DNA of 64,000 bases from the NCBI RefSeq assembly GCF_024362695.1, contig NC_065404.1:11138604-11202603 (forward strand), read 5' to 3'. The notes beneath the pieces were generated by a model. That model was not told where the DNA came from. It saw only the letters and a program-made list of their open reading frames with translations, and ran no database searches. Position 1 is the stretch's first letter. Every line of letters starts with the position of its first letter. The translations under genes were made by a program, and so were the position numbers. This document shows positions 36,180 to 49,440 of the stretch, piece by piece. This DNA comes from Pectinophora gossypiella (lineage: Eukaryota > Arthropoda > Insecta > Lepidoptera > Gelechiidae).

Positions 36180-37380
36180 TATGATTGCCGGCTTAGGTAA
36201 GTGAGGCCTGCGATAGGGCGGCAGTTCAGCTCAAGGCGGCATGACGTCACGCACCCCCCGCCCAAGCGTCGCGCCGCCGCCCGCATTCATTTGTTTTCTG
36301 GTGTCACTTCTTATCTCGTCTCGCAATTATTACAATTTGTCCGCTCCTCCCCTTATCTTAGCGAGTTTGCCACTCCAGCATAAAGGCAGTCTACTTCAGC
36401 AGGTTCGTGGGATCATGTTGAGGATTATTTTTTAATTTTCGCAGCTGCGAATTTTTCTAAACTTTGAATAATGACAGTGCCGTAAATTGGTGAGGTGGTC
36501 GCCAAACGCCGCATCCAGCCGGTTGTTTGTTGTTTTGCTAACTTCACTTTTTCATCTCTCGCCTGGCGATGGCTGCTGTTTTGATAGACCATTTCACTCA
36601 TCGTGCACTGTTGAAGGCGTTTTCATAGTCATTTGTCTTTATATATGTTCAAAATACTGCGCAAGACAATCTGGTTTGCAATCAAATTTTGCTGCGATGA
36701 TTTGTGGTGAAAACTAGGCAAATCGAGTGCATGAAGACAGCCAGTGCACATAATTGCATATTTGCAACTCCAGCGCACCGCGTCTATATTTTTATCGCTC
36801 CTTCGGCGGAGGGGAGCGTCGCGCACGCTCGTTGTCACGACAAAATGTTCAATTTTAGATACAAATAAAAAAGGTCGGACGCGCTGTGCAGAATATTAAC
36901 GGCGCACAATATGAACGTAGGCATCCGGAATTCGCGTCAAAAGTGCCAAAACGATGTTATTCTTTTCCTCGCGGAGGTAATAAGCGAGGCGGGCCCGGCC
37001 GTGCCGCGGATATGAAATTCAGAAATGTTTATGGTACACGATAATGGGCAGGCGTCGTATCCGATCGGGGTTTACGAATGAAAGGATCCTCTCGTAATTA
37101 GAATGCTTAAGGTCTTTGTAATAGCGTAATTGTTTCCCGTTGTCGCCTCCGAGCGCGGCGTTACGTGTCTCTGTGAATGGAATGAGTGGAACACAAAGAG
37201 AAGACTGTAACGCTGGCATTCCACTTGCTCGCGGTGGTGACGCGCGTCGTATGCGGCGGTGATAGAGTCGACATCGTCGCGGCGCGTGTCAGCGTGACAG
37301 ACCGCCGTCAGTTGCAGGCACGTCTCAGCCGACCTGCACCCGTGACGCTTGCCAAACATCGTCACTTCTAATTGCATGCG
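36180..37380. other. GC/CpG-rich region
   Basis: Several CpG-rich blocks: 36200-36300 (GGCGGCATGACGTCACGC, with a CRE-like TGACGTCA), 36775-36840, 36940-37010 and 37130-37350. Open frames are abundant on both strands merely because stop codons are rare in GC-rich DNA, and none resembles a known protein. Could be regulatory or contain a promoter; not resolved. Confidence 0.35.
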
Positions 37381-38219
37381 TAATTTACTAATGCGTCCTT
37401 TTACAAACAAACCGCCCGACACTACGCTATAAAAAGAACACTACCTACATACTAGACACAGATTTATTGTAGCGTCGAAGCGTACAAACCACTGCAGTAA
37501 TTGGGCGTGTTTGTTATACGATCGATATGTTAATTGATCCTTTCAAGTAGCTTAATCAAGTACCCGGTACGTATTAACCCACATTCATTTACATAATGTA
37601 TCTTAGATATAACAGTTACATAATGCAGATACGGACATATGGATCGGCACACCGCAATAACCCCGAAGGCATGTTAACATGCTTAGAGCAGATTTGCCTA
37701 TGAATTGTTCAACTCTGCAATTCGACTCAATTACTGTTCGATAGATCAAAGCATAGTATAGTATTCTGTTAGCACGTAATCCTATTTCCTTACTGTACAC
37801 AAGGCTTTATTCGGGGAGCCCTGTAGGGAGCCATAGTCCCAAAATTCCAGGAGAATTTCTACATAATGTCAAAGGTTTTTGAGCAAGGACTTTTATTACG
37901 TACAGTCCCAGTTTCTACAAGTATATATATAAAGTAAATACTTGCTCTCAATGCGTGAGTTCGGTGTGGTCCTTCAATAGACTCCTGTAATAATATTTGC
38001 ATATAAAGACGATCCCACCAGTGCTTTGCGCTTTGTACGCAAATTTGCAAATTTTCTACGAACTGTTACTACCTTGCAATGTCGAATAAAGAGGGATAAA
38101 AGAAAGATCATGCCGTATATTATGCAGCTAAAAGTTATTGTGCAAAGAATTAGAATGGAATTGATGAGATAAGTTTATTTTTGTAATTGTAGCAATTGCA
38201 GGGATAATTCCCACGTGAG
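37381..38219. other. Noncoding DNA
   Basis: Nothing recognised. Confidence 0.5.
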
Positions 38220-38520
38220 AGATTAATTGCAGCAACTTTTACAGAATGGTAGGAGTAGGTGGGTGGGAGTAGCTGCAGCGCGGCGGCGCCGTGCGGAGCT
38301 GCGGGCGCAACGGCGGCGGCGGCGGAGCGGCGGAGCCGGCCGGCTCACCGGCACGGGAGCGGAACAGAACGGATTAAATTGCAAGTGCGCTGATGTATTT
38401 ATAGCTGGGCCGGAGACAAACGAGCGCGCGCGTGATGGACCCGCCTCGTTATGGGAATTAATCGAAGTTGCAGCGGACGGCGCACCTGCACCACCGCCTG
38501 AAATATGCTTGCCACTCCAA
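38220..38520. other. CGG-rich island
   Basis: GCAGCGCGGCGGCGCC, GGCGGCGGCGGCGGAGC and GCCGGCCGGCTCACCGGC mark the strongest CpG island of the window. A plus-strand frame of 111 codons (38227-38562) translates as Arg/Ala-rich low-complexity sequence with no domain; its start is a non-ATG or chance codon. AT cores (GGATTAAATTGC, GGGAATTAATCG) lie just downstream of the CGG block. Confidence 0.4.
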
Positions 38521-41130
38521 AACCTGATAAATCCCAGCCCACCATCTTGCCAAATTCACTAAGCGGCTTAAACTCGGCAAACGTGTCCAAAACTAAACCC
38601 GCGTCCGAGCATTCATTTTTCTTTAAAAAACAAAGACAAGACGGTTTTAAATTAAATAAAGCATCCCATTCAGTCCGACAATGACTTTCTTGTCTTTACT
38701 CGGAAGTAAGACATTAATTTCCATTTCAAACAAAAGTAAACCCAATTTAAAAAAGAGGAATACATAAGCAGAAATTTGCATCACAATTTGGAGTTTCTTC
38801 TAATTTTTCTAAGTCGAATCTTTCAAGTAAGTAGGTGTCTATTGTGACGACCGATGGCTTTAAAAATTACTTAGTAAAATTGGTCATTATTGGATGAATG
38901 GGTAGCAATTTGGTTTCTTATTCAGGGTTGTTAAACAAAATGTTCGTACACACATCGGATTGTTCGGTTTGATCATTAGAGCCGCCGGCACCTGCTCCCG
39001 TGCAGGCTACATGAGCTAAAATAACCGCGAAATCGAGTTATTGGCTCGTCCGCAGCCATTCAATACGACTACGCACTTGAATTGCCATTCCGACCAGTTG
39101 ACCAAATACAGTTTGGGGCACTGAATCAGCTATGATTGCTAAATAAAGTAGCTAAATGCATTTTGGATTGCTGAATCTAACAGAAGACTGAACAATGTCA
39201 AAAACGAATTCCAAAATTTTAAAAATCATAGTAGAGTTCGTCATTTTATAATTTCCTAAATAAACGGTACACAAAAGAAGACGGAACCGTATTACTAATT
39301 GCACAAAAGAGAACGCCAGCCGTCGGATTACGTTCATTTTTATAAACTTCATAAAAATAACAAACGGAAAAATCCGAATAAACGTCTAAGCAACGGTCCA
39401 AAGGCAGCTTTGATTTGTGCATTATGCAGAGAGAAGTCGGCGAGCCGCATTGTTCTCTTGCGCAACATCGAATATTTATGGTGTCTACAAACAAAACTTG
39501 AAGAAGCTAAGTGGTCTAAGTTAGCGCTAATTTAAGAGTTCGACGCCGAAGCGAGCTCGGGCGGCACGCGTCGGCGCGACCCTCGAGACTACCTCACTTT
39601 GTCATAACTTGCTCCGTTACAGCTTCGAGGCGCGCAGACATACACGCCTTTATAATAACGCGGCTTTTGTTGTTTATGAAAGCTAATCAAAACGTACACA
39701 AGCTCACGTGGGAATATTAAACGAGGAGCGCGTTATCGCCCGCCGCGCGCCGCGCCCGCGCTGCCACCCGGCCGCCCGGGAACATCGCGACTATTCACCG
39801 CCACGCAGCCTAGCCGAACATTTTATCCAAGGATGCTTTGACGCTTTAAATGCCGGTACCGTGACTAATAATATGCAGCATTGTAATAAAACTATACATA
39901 TATCGTCGATGATAAAATTGGTACGTGACAAGAGCAACTAACCATATCTACTTTTCAAAGAATGTACCTATATTTGCAGCAGTAAAATTTACATTTTCAT
40001 AACCGTAAATATGGCCTCCCGAAAATATATTTCTAAATTGGAATTCATTTAAATAGAACAATGGACGATTTCGTGTAAACAGATCATTAAATTCGCGGAA
40101 AAATTTGTAACGTCTGCGGCGTAAGCGGCGGCAAGTTTTACCTATGCAAATAAAATTTGACGTCGGCGAAAAAATTCTCCAACTAAATTAACATAATTTA
40201 AAATTCAAAACCGTATGAAATACCTCATAGCCGAGAGCACGCCACTGAAAAGAGGCATTTTTAATTCATTCAGTAGCACTTTGCGAGAAATGAGTTAAAA
40301 ATGTTTCGTGGATATGAAGAACGTTTCCAGTTTGGACTTGACTTTTAGGAAAGAAAAATACGGGTGAAAATAATAAATAGCAGTATAATGGCGATCTTCA
40401 CGCGAAAGATTAGCCACAAAAGCCGGAGCTTACCAGTATTTATAAGGAGTGTTAGCCGCACGCCACGGGGCGGAGCGGGCCATGTTTCAGCCGACGCGGA
40501 CGCGACGAAAAAAGGGAGGCCATCTTCAGTTTTTTTTCTATTAGTATCGACTTTCGATGTAGGTCACAGGACAATCTGATCGAAATTCATCTATAGCAAT
40601 ACAACGGAGCGAAGACGTAAAGCCGTACGAAATTAACGCTTCGCAAACTTGGAGTAGTTCAACGGCAAACGGCCTAAACAGCGTTCATTAGGTACAGTAA
40701 TATCTCTGGCTAATGTTACTTTCGTCCAGTTAGCACTAGTAGGCGGCAGGCTGGTAACATTTGGAGTACGGGACGGTCCCCATGCGGCGGCTGCCACAAC
40801 TTCGCCATAACTCGTTTACTCTGGACCACCTAATTTGCTTCCCGACCTACAACAGTCAACTTGTCAGTTTAATTTATTAGGACATCTTCACACAGTGCTC
40901 ATGGCCGTGTAAACTAGGTGTGGGATGAGATAATCATCTCGAGATATTCGGTTGACAAAGGATTTGGTTGGATATAAAAGCGGTCAATAAATTGATTTTG
41001 TAAAAATATTTCAGCATTATAAGCCTTATACGTAGGTAGGTGTGATGAAATAAGGAACAATAGTTCGTCGTCTACTTGTGATGGATTGATGCTCATGCAC
41101 TTTCTTCCAACCAAATAAAGTATAAATACT
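38521..41130. other. Noncoding DNA with a CpG-rich block near 39.54-39.85 kb
   Basis: 39540-39850 has GAGCTCGGGCGGCACGCG and CCGCGCGCCGCGCCCGCGC flanking AT-rich sequence. 40440-40530 is another GC-rich patch. No gene recognised. Confidence 0.45.
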
Positions 41131-41140
41131 ACTTACGTGC

Positions 41141-41430
41141 GGAGGAGCTCGGTGGCGCAGCGGTAAACACGCTCGGTCTGCGATTGTTGAAGTTAAGCAA
41201 CTTTTGCAAAGGCCGGTCATAGGATGGGTGACCACAAAAAAAAAGTTTTCATCTTGAGCTCCTCCGTGCTTCGGAAGGCACGTTAAGCCGTTGGTCCCGG
41301 CTGCATTAGCAGTCGTTAATAACCATCAATTCGCACTGGGCCTGCGTGATGGTTTAAGGCCCGATCTCCCTATCCATCCATAGGGAAGGCCCGTGCCCCA
41401 GCAGTGGGGACGTTAATGGGCTGATGATGA
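41141..41430 (+). mobile_element. 5S rRNA/tRNA chimeric SINE with 11-bp target duplication
   Basis: TACTTACGTGC at 41130-41140 and 41431-41441 bounds a 290-bp insertion. It opens GGAGGAGCTCGGTGGCGCAG (tRNA-like A box). It continues at 41190-41234 into AAGTTAAGCAAC and GGCCGGTCATAGGATGGGTG, matching the internal control region of 5S rRNA (GTTAAGCAAC..GGTCAGTACTTGGATGGGTG). Then comes the centre CTCCGTGCTTCGGAAGGCAC, GTTAAGCCGTTGGTCCCGG shared with the other SINEs, and a 3' end CCCCAGCAGTGGGGACG ending in GATGATGATGA. Transcribed by RNA polymerase III; mobilised by a partner LINE with ATGATGA ends. Confidence 0.92.
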
Positions 41431-41670
41431 TACTTACGTGCATGAATTTAAACAGCAATATGCAGATTTCATTATTTAATTGTTTAATTTAATTCATAAT
41501 TTTCTGTTACTTTTTAATATTGTTGTTATAATAAAGCTAGTGTCACCTCTCATGTTGCCTTGCAGGGCGCCACATGTACCTACTACCATGTAACACCTGA
41601 ACTACTTTTGACTTTGCAATGAGTACATTAAATGAATATTAATATGAATACTATTCACTTATTTTGGGTA

Positions 41671-42003
41671 GAGCCGTAATAGCCCAGTTGGTAGAATGCT
41701 TGCCTCTCACTTTGAGGTCGCAGGTTGGAATCTAGCACAGGCTTAGACCAATGATTGTCGAATTTGTTTTCGAATTCATGTTTGGATCATATTATCATGT
41801 GCTCAGCGGTGAAGGAAAACATCGTGAAGAAACCCACATTCCCAAGAAATGCATTCTCGGAGGTATGTAACCTGTATTTGGATGGTTTTGGGTTGTAAGG
41901 TCAGACAGGCAGTCGCTTCTGTATAACACGGACCTGTCAAATCGTCAGGATAGGTAAGCGGACCCTGTGAAAAACGGGATAAGGCTAGAGAGATGATGAT
42001 GAC
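41671..42003 (+). mobile_element. tRNA-derived SINE, near full length
   Basis: Plus-strand copy of the family at 33533-33868: GAGCCGTAATAGCCCAGTTG, CTCACTTTGAGGTCGCAGG, GTGCTCAGCGGTGAAGG, GTCAGACAGGCAGTCGC and GGTAAGCGGACCCTGTGAA, ending GAGATGATGATGA. The B box is GGTTGGAATCT, decayed from the usual GGTTCGAATCC. No convincing target duplication. Confidence 0.85.
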
Positions 42004-42009
42004 TTTTCA

Positions 42010-42090
42010 TCTATTCACACATACACACACGCACTCTCCCATACACTCATTTAAGAAACACACACATACACATCCTAACACATGCATATA
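42010..42090 (+). repeat. CACA/CATA-rich low-complexity tract
   Basis: Imperfect CACACATACACAC repeats directly after the SINE end. Confidence 0.65.
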
Positions 42091-42402
42091 CAATATACTC
42101 CCTCTACATGTATTATAATCTACACTTTATTAACACAGTTAATTTAATTTATTTGAATATTGTTTAGATTTAAGCTTTTTAATTTTTAGTATTTTTTTGG
42201 ACACAGCTGAAAATCAGCGTTACGGCACTCCCTCAATGTCGGAGTGTCACAACATTTTGCGGATCTGATGTCCCTTTTTAGAGATAAGTAAGGTTTAATT
42301 ATTATGTTCATTCCTATTGTGTACCTATACGTTACTTATTACATCTAAAAGAAATGATTTTTATTCTACTCTATTGTAAAATATTATGGGTCCTCAACAA
42401 GT

Positions 42403-42631
42403 TTTTTTATTGTTTTTCTTTTTTGACATGACTTATAGTAGATTTGCCGCAGATGGCATTAACTACTTGGCCGGACAAATGGGGAGCGCTGAAGGCTCTT
42501 ACCCGGTACAACGTTTAGGACAACAGGCCTGAGGGTGCCCAGTTGGGCGCGAACCTCGGCTCAGAGCGTCGTCTGAGAGGAAAAATATTTGAAAGAATTA
42601 ATCGACCCTAGTGGATCGATAGCTGAATGAA
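42403..42631 (-). mobile_element. Poly(A)-tailed retroposon, minus strand, 13-bp target duplication
   Basis: GTCCTCAACAAGT lies at 42390-42402 and 42632-42644, exactly flanking 229 bases that begin with a T-run (TTTTTTATTGTTTTTC), i.e. an A-tail on the minus strand. The body on the minus strand reads TCCTCTCAGACGACGCTCTG, CGAGGTTCGCGCCCAACTGG, GCACCCTCAGGCCTGTTG and GGGTAAGAGCCTTCAGCGC. It carries no tRNA boxes, so a 5'-truncated LINE 3' end is the best reading; a processed transcript cannot be excluded. Confidence 0.82.
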
Positions 42632-44547
42632 GTCCTCAACAAGTGATAACCAGTACTTACTACATTTATTTAATAAAACAACCAGAGCGTGAAGGTTTTC
42701 CTTTGGATTCCAGTTTTGTTAGCTTAGGACACTAGACGCGTCTCGAAAGAGTCTTAATTTTTCTTAGTTAGCTTTTTGATGTCGCTTCGTAGCTTTAAAG
42801 TCAATGCTATATTTTTTTAGTTAATTAAACTATAATCAGATTTCAAATTGGGTATAATTGCAGTTTTTATTATATGTAATGTAATTTATTTATATTTATT
42901 AACTTAAAAAAGAAAAACAATTTCCGTAGTTTAACAAAGGCAAGGCCCCACCTAAACCTAAGCTACATTATAGCACAAACCAAGAAGTACTTAATGAAAC
43001 GTCTCTGAAAATTGCACTAACGAATTACTGTCTATAATTTGTAGAACACGAGCAATTTTTGTATTTCTTAATTTAAATCCTATTTAAAATGGACTGTGTA
43101 ACGTTAATTTAGTTGTCCCGGAAAGGGAAAATGGAACAATAAATTAACGGTGATAAATTTCCAGACTGAATTCTAACTCTCATTTAATCCAGAACTCATT
43201 ATGTGCATACCATAAAACCCAATTCTGTTTTACTGCCTAACTATATCTGGGTTGCTAACAATATTCACTGTCCGTATTTGCAAAACGCGACCTTTCGGAC
43301 ACTACGCCTACCATATGTGGAACTTAGCCCATTCAACGTAATCTAAAACAAAACTATGATACTTGAGCAATTAAATTAATATTTGAATAGTGGTAAATGA
43401 GAGCTGTGATTGTGCTAGGTATTAAATCTCCAGACGGGGTACCGCGGCAGGTAATGAATACAAACTGCGGGCCGCGTGGTTAGCACCGTAGTAAATTAAA
43501 GGAGATGCTACCGCCACTCAGAGACCGCTGCGCACCACACCAGTAACAAACCCTACCTACCATTATTAATTCTGCCAAGAGATACCGTCCAATCATAAAT
43601 TGACTCGATACCCTGCATCATATCGATTAATATTTCACTCAACAAACTCAGAATAAACGCAGTGATTCCGTGAGCCAATTCAATAAACGATAAGTTTATT
43701 CCTGACCGGTTCATCACAAATTATGAAGAGCTTAAACGGAATCAGAAATAAAGCCTTAACGGGCTTGTAATTTTATAAGAACTGCATTAAATATTGAAGG
43801 AGCGTGATCGAGTCTAGGGGTAAGTAAGCACGTAGCCGCACCGCACAATTTGCAATTACGTCAGTTCGTGGAAATGGACGAATCGATAGAGGTCATCGGC
43901 ACCGTAGCATCATCCGTGAGGTGTAGCCCTCAGAAGGGCGTTCGCCACACATTACCTCCTCCCTCACCCCTTACACGGAATTCCAGGATAACATTGCAGC
44001 CTTCTATTCTTTATTCCACCTGGGCTACACTCATTATTTATTACTTTCATTTCAATATACATTATACGTGCTTCAATTGAATTTAAATGGTTTTATTGTA
44101 TGAAATGAATATTGCATGACCTTGAATTATATCTATACGATATAACAACGCTTTTCACCTTTTAAGTATACGATACTAGCAATATTGTTGCCTGAAGTAG
44201 TTGTGTACTATCCAATAGTTACGTCTACAAGTTCTACAATGTTCACATTACATTCGAGTTCAATCAAAGACACAACTATCGGACTGGTTTCACTCTCACT
44301 AATCCGCGCAATAACTGACGCGTTCTTGTTCAGTTGCGAATTCCGAACTTGATCCTTTAACCTCCCAGCCAAACCGTTTCCAAGAATAGAACGCGAACAG
44401 GAAACTTTCTTTTCCAATTTTCTCTCAATGGCCATTAGGATGAGAAATGTAAAGTAGATTCCCGGACGAAGTCGAGATATGTGTTCGAAAAGAATGAAAT
44501 TTCAGACTAAACTGGCATAGCACCGGGAGCTAGGATCAGGCACGTAG

Positions 44548-44579
44548 GAAGGGGGTCAAAAATCGTTTGCACCCCCTTC
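44548..44579. repeat. Perfect 9-bp stem hairpin
   Basis: GAAGGGGGT and ACCCCCTTC are perfect inverted copies separated by 14 bases. The surrounding sequence (44530-44720) has a repeat-like flavour but no second copy here. Confidence 0.55.
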
Positions 44580-47469
44580 AATTCCTCCGCAAATTCACAT
44601 ATTCAAGAAAAGTTTTACCTAGTTCTCCTTATCGAACTAACCTTCGAACCCCATGTCTTAAACTTTTTTCGGGACTTTTCCGACAAAATCCTGAGTTCAT
44701 GCCTGGTAAAGCCCTCAGACGGCGAAACGACTTCAGAATGTAGACTGTCCGAAATTATTTGCATGTATCACACGGCTTTGCAAACGTAGAGTTGTCTTAC
44801 GAGTATTGAGCAAGGTTAGACTTTTAAAAATTTAAAGGTGTATCCACATAAAAATACCTACCAACCTCTGCTGTTATTCGCAAAAACCTCGTGATTTCTC
44901 ATACTTATGGCCAGTTCAACAGTGTTGACGGAAAGCTTATTAATTTTAACAATGGAAAAGGCAAAAGGGACCAAAGCTTGTGCACTCAGAGTTCATTTTC
45001 AGGATCGTGTGTTTATGATGGGGTACAAATTGTGTCCACAGCAAACAAGCCTCTCAAATATATCGTGAGTTAACTTAGTGTCAACAGGTTACTTGAGTCG
45101 AGTTGACAGTCTGTAATTTAGTGGGGCGAGCAAGTTGCCGACCAAACCACTCCGTATTTGCAACCAACTTTCAATTGCTTGGCCGGACGCAAATTATTAT
45201 TTGATGTAAGAGACCGACTTGTTTACTATCCGGTAATAAACGCGAGAATTCTATTATATCAGGTTTTATTTTACACCCAGCTTTTCTACAGAAATTAAAA
45301 ACTAGTGAACTCAAAATGGTGCACTAACAAATTAAGTGGACAATTCTTTCTTTGTATCTAGCCATATTTTCATATTAAAAGTACGTTCCCCGCTGGCAAA
45401 CACAATTTCTTATTAGAACGGCTGCGAAGGGCGAGAAGGCTAGCTCCGTACAGTTTTAAAACAGACACGCAACCAATGTAATGGTTCCACTAGCAATAGC
45501 TTCATTATAGGTATTAAGTTAACTATATTACACACGGTTTTAACATCAAACGCGTTTTTAGCTAATTCTCTGTTTATCTAGACCAAGAAAGAAATACTTT
45601 AAAACCCTCCAACACCTCTCCAAAAGGGAAAGCTTTAATTGTGGAACATTCTACAGTTGCTCATTACAAATTGTCTGCCTTACTTCAAAATTCTACCTGT
45701 TCCTCCCGACACTACACCTACATTCCACATTAATTACTTTAGGTGAATCTGCTATTTGATAATGCATAACCGCCACCCGACGTCACGTCTCTAATAGTCC
45801 AGAGAGTATAAACTCATTTCAAAGTAAAAGTTCATAAATTCAAATTTGCTAGAAGCCTCGCAGAGCACCTTATAATTTGCTCTGCATATCTGAAAGAACC
45901 TCGCCACTCAGGTATGCGTTTGTTCAGAGCTATAGTGAGTTTTCACCGTTATATCTTTAGCCGCGAAATCCCTCGCATAAGTTTTGTTAGGAATTCCGTA
46001 CACCTATCTTCGTATCTCACCACACATATTTTGTGTAGTTGGAAGATAGGGGAAGACGCTTTTCCCCTGCGTACATTTTTTGTTATCGTTCGTTGGAAAA
46101 TTCAATGTCATCGACTTCACGTACCCACCTGCAATATTGTGATGATTTTTATACCCGGCTGCGCGAAGAAACAAGGAGGGTCATGTGTTTGACTACTATG
46201 TATGTATCTTCTAAACATCACTTACTACTTGGAAGAATTTCAGAGAAATATGTTCTTGTATCATACTTTTTAGAGCACGATTTTCCGTAGCCGGGTTTTA
46301 GTTTTGAAACTTATATTTTTAGAAAATATAAAGCTATGGCTATACAACTCGTAAATACAAGCAACGTGTAATATTAATAATTCAAACCATACCTAATTGC
46401 TTATGTCTTCATGTGTTGTTTAGATTTTTCATGAGGTGCTAATCGCTTGAATATTTTAACGTTGTCTGTCTGGGTTACGTTCGGTAAAAGACTGTGAAGA
46501 ATGACAAATCGATATTATGATTTTATAAATTTAAGTATGCTTTTATGGATATTGTGTGTGATAATACTTTTTTCTGCATCTTTTCTTACTGTTAGCCAAC
46601 TCTATATTGAGTGAAATTCGAAAGCAAGTAGGTATAAGTACCTATTCTTAACAAACTACCTCACAATCAGGAGAAGTTAGCATTTGCATGTTTATCGTTA
46701 GGAAACACCTTATGACAATTGTCGAAGTTTTGACACATAATGGGATTGCTGCACGTAGCAACTAAATAATAATACCCAGTGTGGTTTGAGAGTCACATAC
46801 GTACAATAAACAAATTTCAGGGGTGGGCCATGTCGCGAATACCTTCCCCGTGTAATATCGGGAAAAACTTGCGGCCGACGGATAGTTGCTGGGGTCAAGT
46901 TAATGATATCGCCGCCATTTGTGGCAGACTCCCCGCTCCGAATTGCGCCCGGGCACGTTAATGGGCCCAGCTACAGCACTCTGAATATTTTAAAGGACAT
47001 TCGCCGAAATTACTACAAAAATAATGTCGCTGTGCTTGTACCGAATTACCCGAGAAACGGTTTAGAGACCGGCAATAAATATGCGCGGAATCCTCCTGCT
47101 GCTTCTTTGGAGATTGCTTTTCGGATTAAACGCTTCCAGTTGGCAAGTTTTTGTGAGTCAGCGTCTGAGAATAGACCGTAGACTGCTGTGTGCTACAAAT
47201 CAATCACTTTTAACTCTTTTTGCAATCAAACCTGCTCAAAACAATATATTTCACGTTGTACCTAGAGGCATCCACAAGACAACAAAGACTGAGAGCTTAT
47301 ACGTACTACACACAAGCCAACTTAAAGTATCTTTGGAGTCAAATATTCAGTACGGGGACTTTATGGCTTTTGTCTGTCGGAAACATCGATTTGTCATAAA
47401 GAGAAATACTTAGCGAAGTCAGCTTCACATGCGGCAGTGAGTACGTTTCAGTACAGAGCGAACCTCTAA

Positions 47470-47620
47470 ATAATAAATGAGGCTCAGTGATAGAGCTGCG
47501 CGCACGCGAGCGTCCGCGGCCGCCGATGGAATATTGGCCCGCCGCGCGCCGCAGCCGCTCCCCGTGCAGACAGAGCACTACGTGCGCCGCATAATGCACC
47601 GTCCCGTGCAAAATTCACAA
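47470..47620. other. CpG-rich island
   Basis: GCGCGCACGCGAGCGTCCGC, GGCCCGCCGCGCGCCGC and GTGCGCCGCATAATGCACC. The last, GTGCGCC..ATAATGCAC, includes an inverted TGC/GCA pair around TAAT. No gene recognised. Confidence 0.35.
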
Positions 47621-49440
47621 CTACCCTCCAGCGAAATTTACTAGCGTACATCTCATTTGCTCTTATTCGGTTTTACGTTTCGAAAACTAACTCAAACTGG
47701 AAACTTTTATTCCACAATGATACCATAAGGAGCTCTGTCTTCACTCCTTTAAGCGTAGTTTACGGAGTAATTCGCTGGTGATGTTAGAAATAGAAAAATC
47801 GCTAAATTTCTAAGAACTGTAGAGTCTCGAGTTGAATGTTTCGAACTTCTTATGCATTTTGCAAAGTGCAAAAGTTTCGACGCGCGCCGGTGGCGGGCAC
47901 GCGATGCATGCGAATACAGCGACCTCCCCTAACTTTTTCGCTTTGAAAATCTTCATTTAAATAATGTTTCCTCAAACAAAACGCGTATCGCGTAATTTTG
48001 TGTTCCGCAACTGTCTGCAGACTTTTCAGCTTTTGACTTTTGAGATGCTTTTATAACAGCAGCATATTTAAACCGGTTTCCTAGTTTAGCAAGAAGCTAT
48101 TTGAAGATTGGTAGAATAGGTAACATGAAACTTTTGTATGTATGAATAAGTATTATAAATAGGTACTTAAGTATTATTTCCAAGCAATAATTGAAAAAGT
48201 TTATGCCTGTCTAGAGAGAAAATACGGTTATTGACTTATTGACAAATTAATGTAGAGCAGTAGTTAACAACATTTTCGCCTTTGTCCCAGTATAAAAGTT
48301 CTAACATTTATTCAAAAAGTTGGTAAATAAACTCAGGCAGGCACACCTGACCGCCTAGGCTGTTTCGGGATTATTTTCTTGGGCGATTTGTGAAACAAAA
48401 CGAGATGTTATTTAAGGAAAACGGTAGGTCGGCGATCTCCTTCACCCCTTCAGAACTGCTCATGTTATTAGATTTAAATAAAGCCATGCCCGGGAATGTC
48501 CCCTGTAGGTTATGCATAATGATAACATATTTTACAGGCGAATAGGTTCCTTTTCTGATAAGTTTATGGTATTTTATTTTACTTCTTTATAACGCAACGT
48601 ATGTACCACGAATCACCATGAATCATTTAAGTTGAAAGAAGGGTAAGTAAGTAAGTAGAATGAAAGATAATATTATTTTATTATTATAGAAGTGATTTTC
48701 TTAATCATCAACAATACAATAACATCAAAAAATAACTAACTTACTTATACATTAAATTACATGATAGAAATATAAAAACACGTTGGTCGAAATATTACGG
48801 TTGTAAAAAAATAGACTTAACTCAGCAATTTCTACCCATATAGTTCAGTTTTAGTTCAAAACTGTAAAAATAACGTGTTAGGTAAGCACTTGAGAATATG
48901 AATAAGTATTTGTTTGCACACAATAGGACTCGGAAATAAAAATATAGGAAAGTACAAAAAAAACACAACACAGGTACTTAATTACTAATAACTCACATTC
49001 CTGTTCTCATTTTGAAAAAAGAACAAAATAGTAAGTCATGATTTTGAAAATGATTATAATTCAATGAACCTGTCCCTTAAAATCAACTATACAGTTCTAC
49101 TTAGAGACTATATTAACTTGTAGATTGTAGGCAAAGTAGGCTTTGTCTGGGAGCGGGGTTCTTATTAACGTGCATAAATATCAGCGCCGCCGCCTCCCGT
49201 TCAATTTACTGAACCCGACTACGACAACGCTCCAAACAAATCAACTTGTTTTCGAATAAATTTCCTTTACACCTGCTTAGTTTTTCTCCTTATGTCGGGA
49301 AAAAATACGGATTTCCTTCGCTTCATATGGTCGTAAGGCCCAAAGTCCTTTTAAAATCCAAATCCCATTGTTTAACTATTGTGTCTGGAAATCCGGGCCT
49401 TATGAGGATAATACATGTCAATAATAACATACATATCACA

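Larger units (their letters stand above)
42645..49440. other. Noncoding DNA
   Basis: No recognised gene. Minor items: the fold-back at 44548-44579, open frames at 45914-46290 and 46903-47413 without family resemblance, a CpG-rich block at 47470-47620, and GTAAGTAAGTAAGTAG near 48642. TAATG and homeodomain-like cores beside CpG (46850-46990) resemble the other regulatory-looking islands. Confidence 0.45.

Noticed and set aside
38227..38562. Arg/Ala-rich 111-codon protein
   Set aside because: Translation of a CGG-rich island; low complexity and no family resemblance.
41190..41234. 5S rRNA gene
   Set aside because: Only the internal control region is present, inside a SINE with an 11-bp target duplication and a tRNA-like head.
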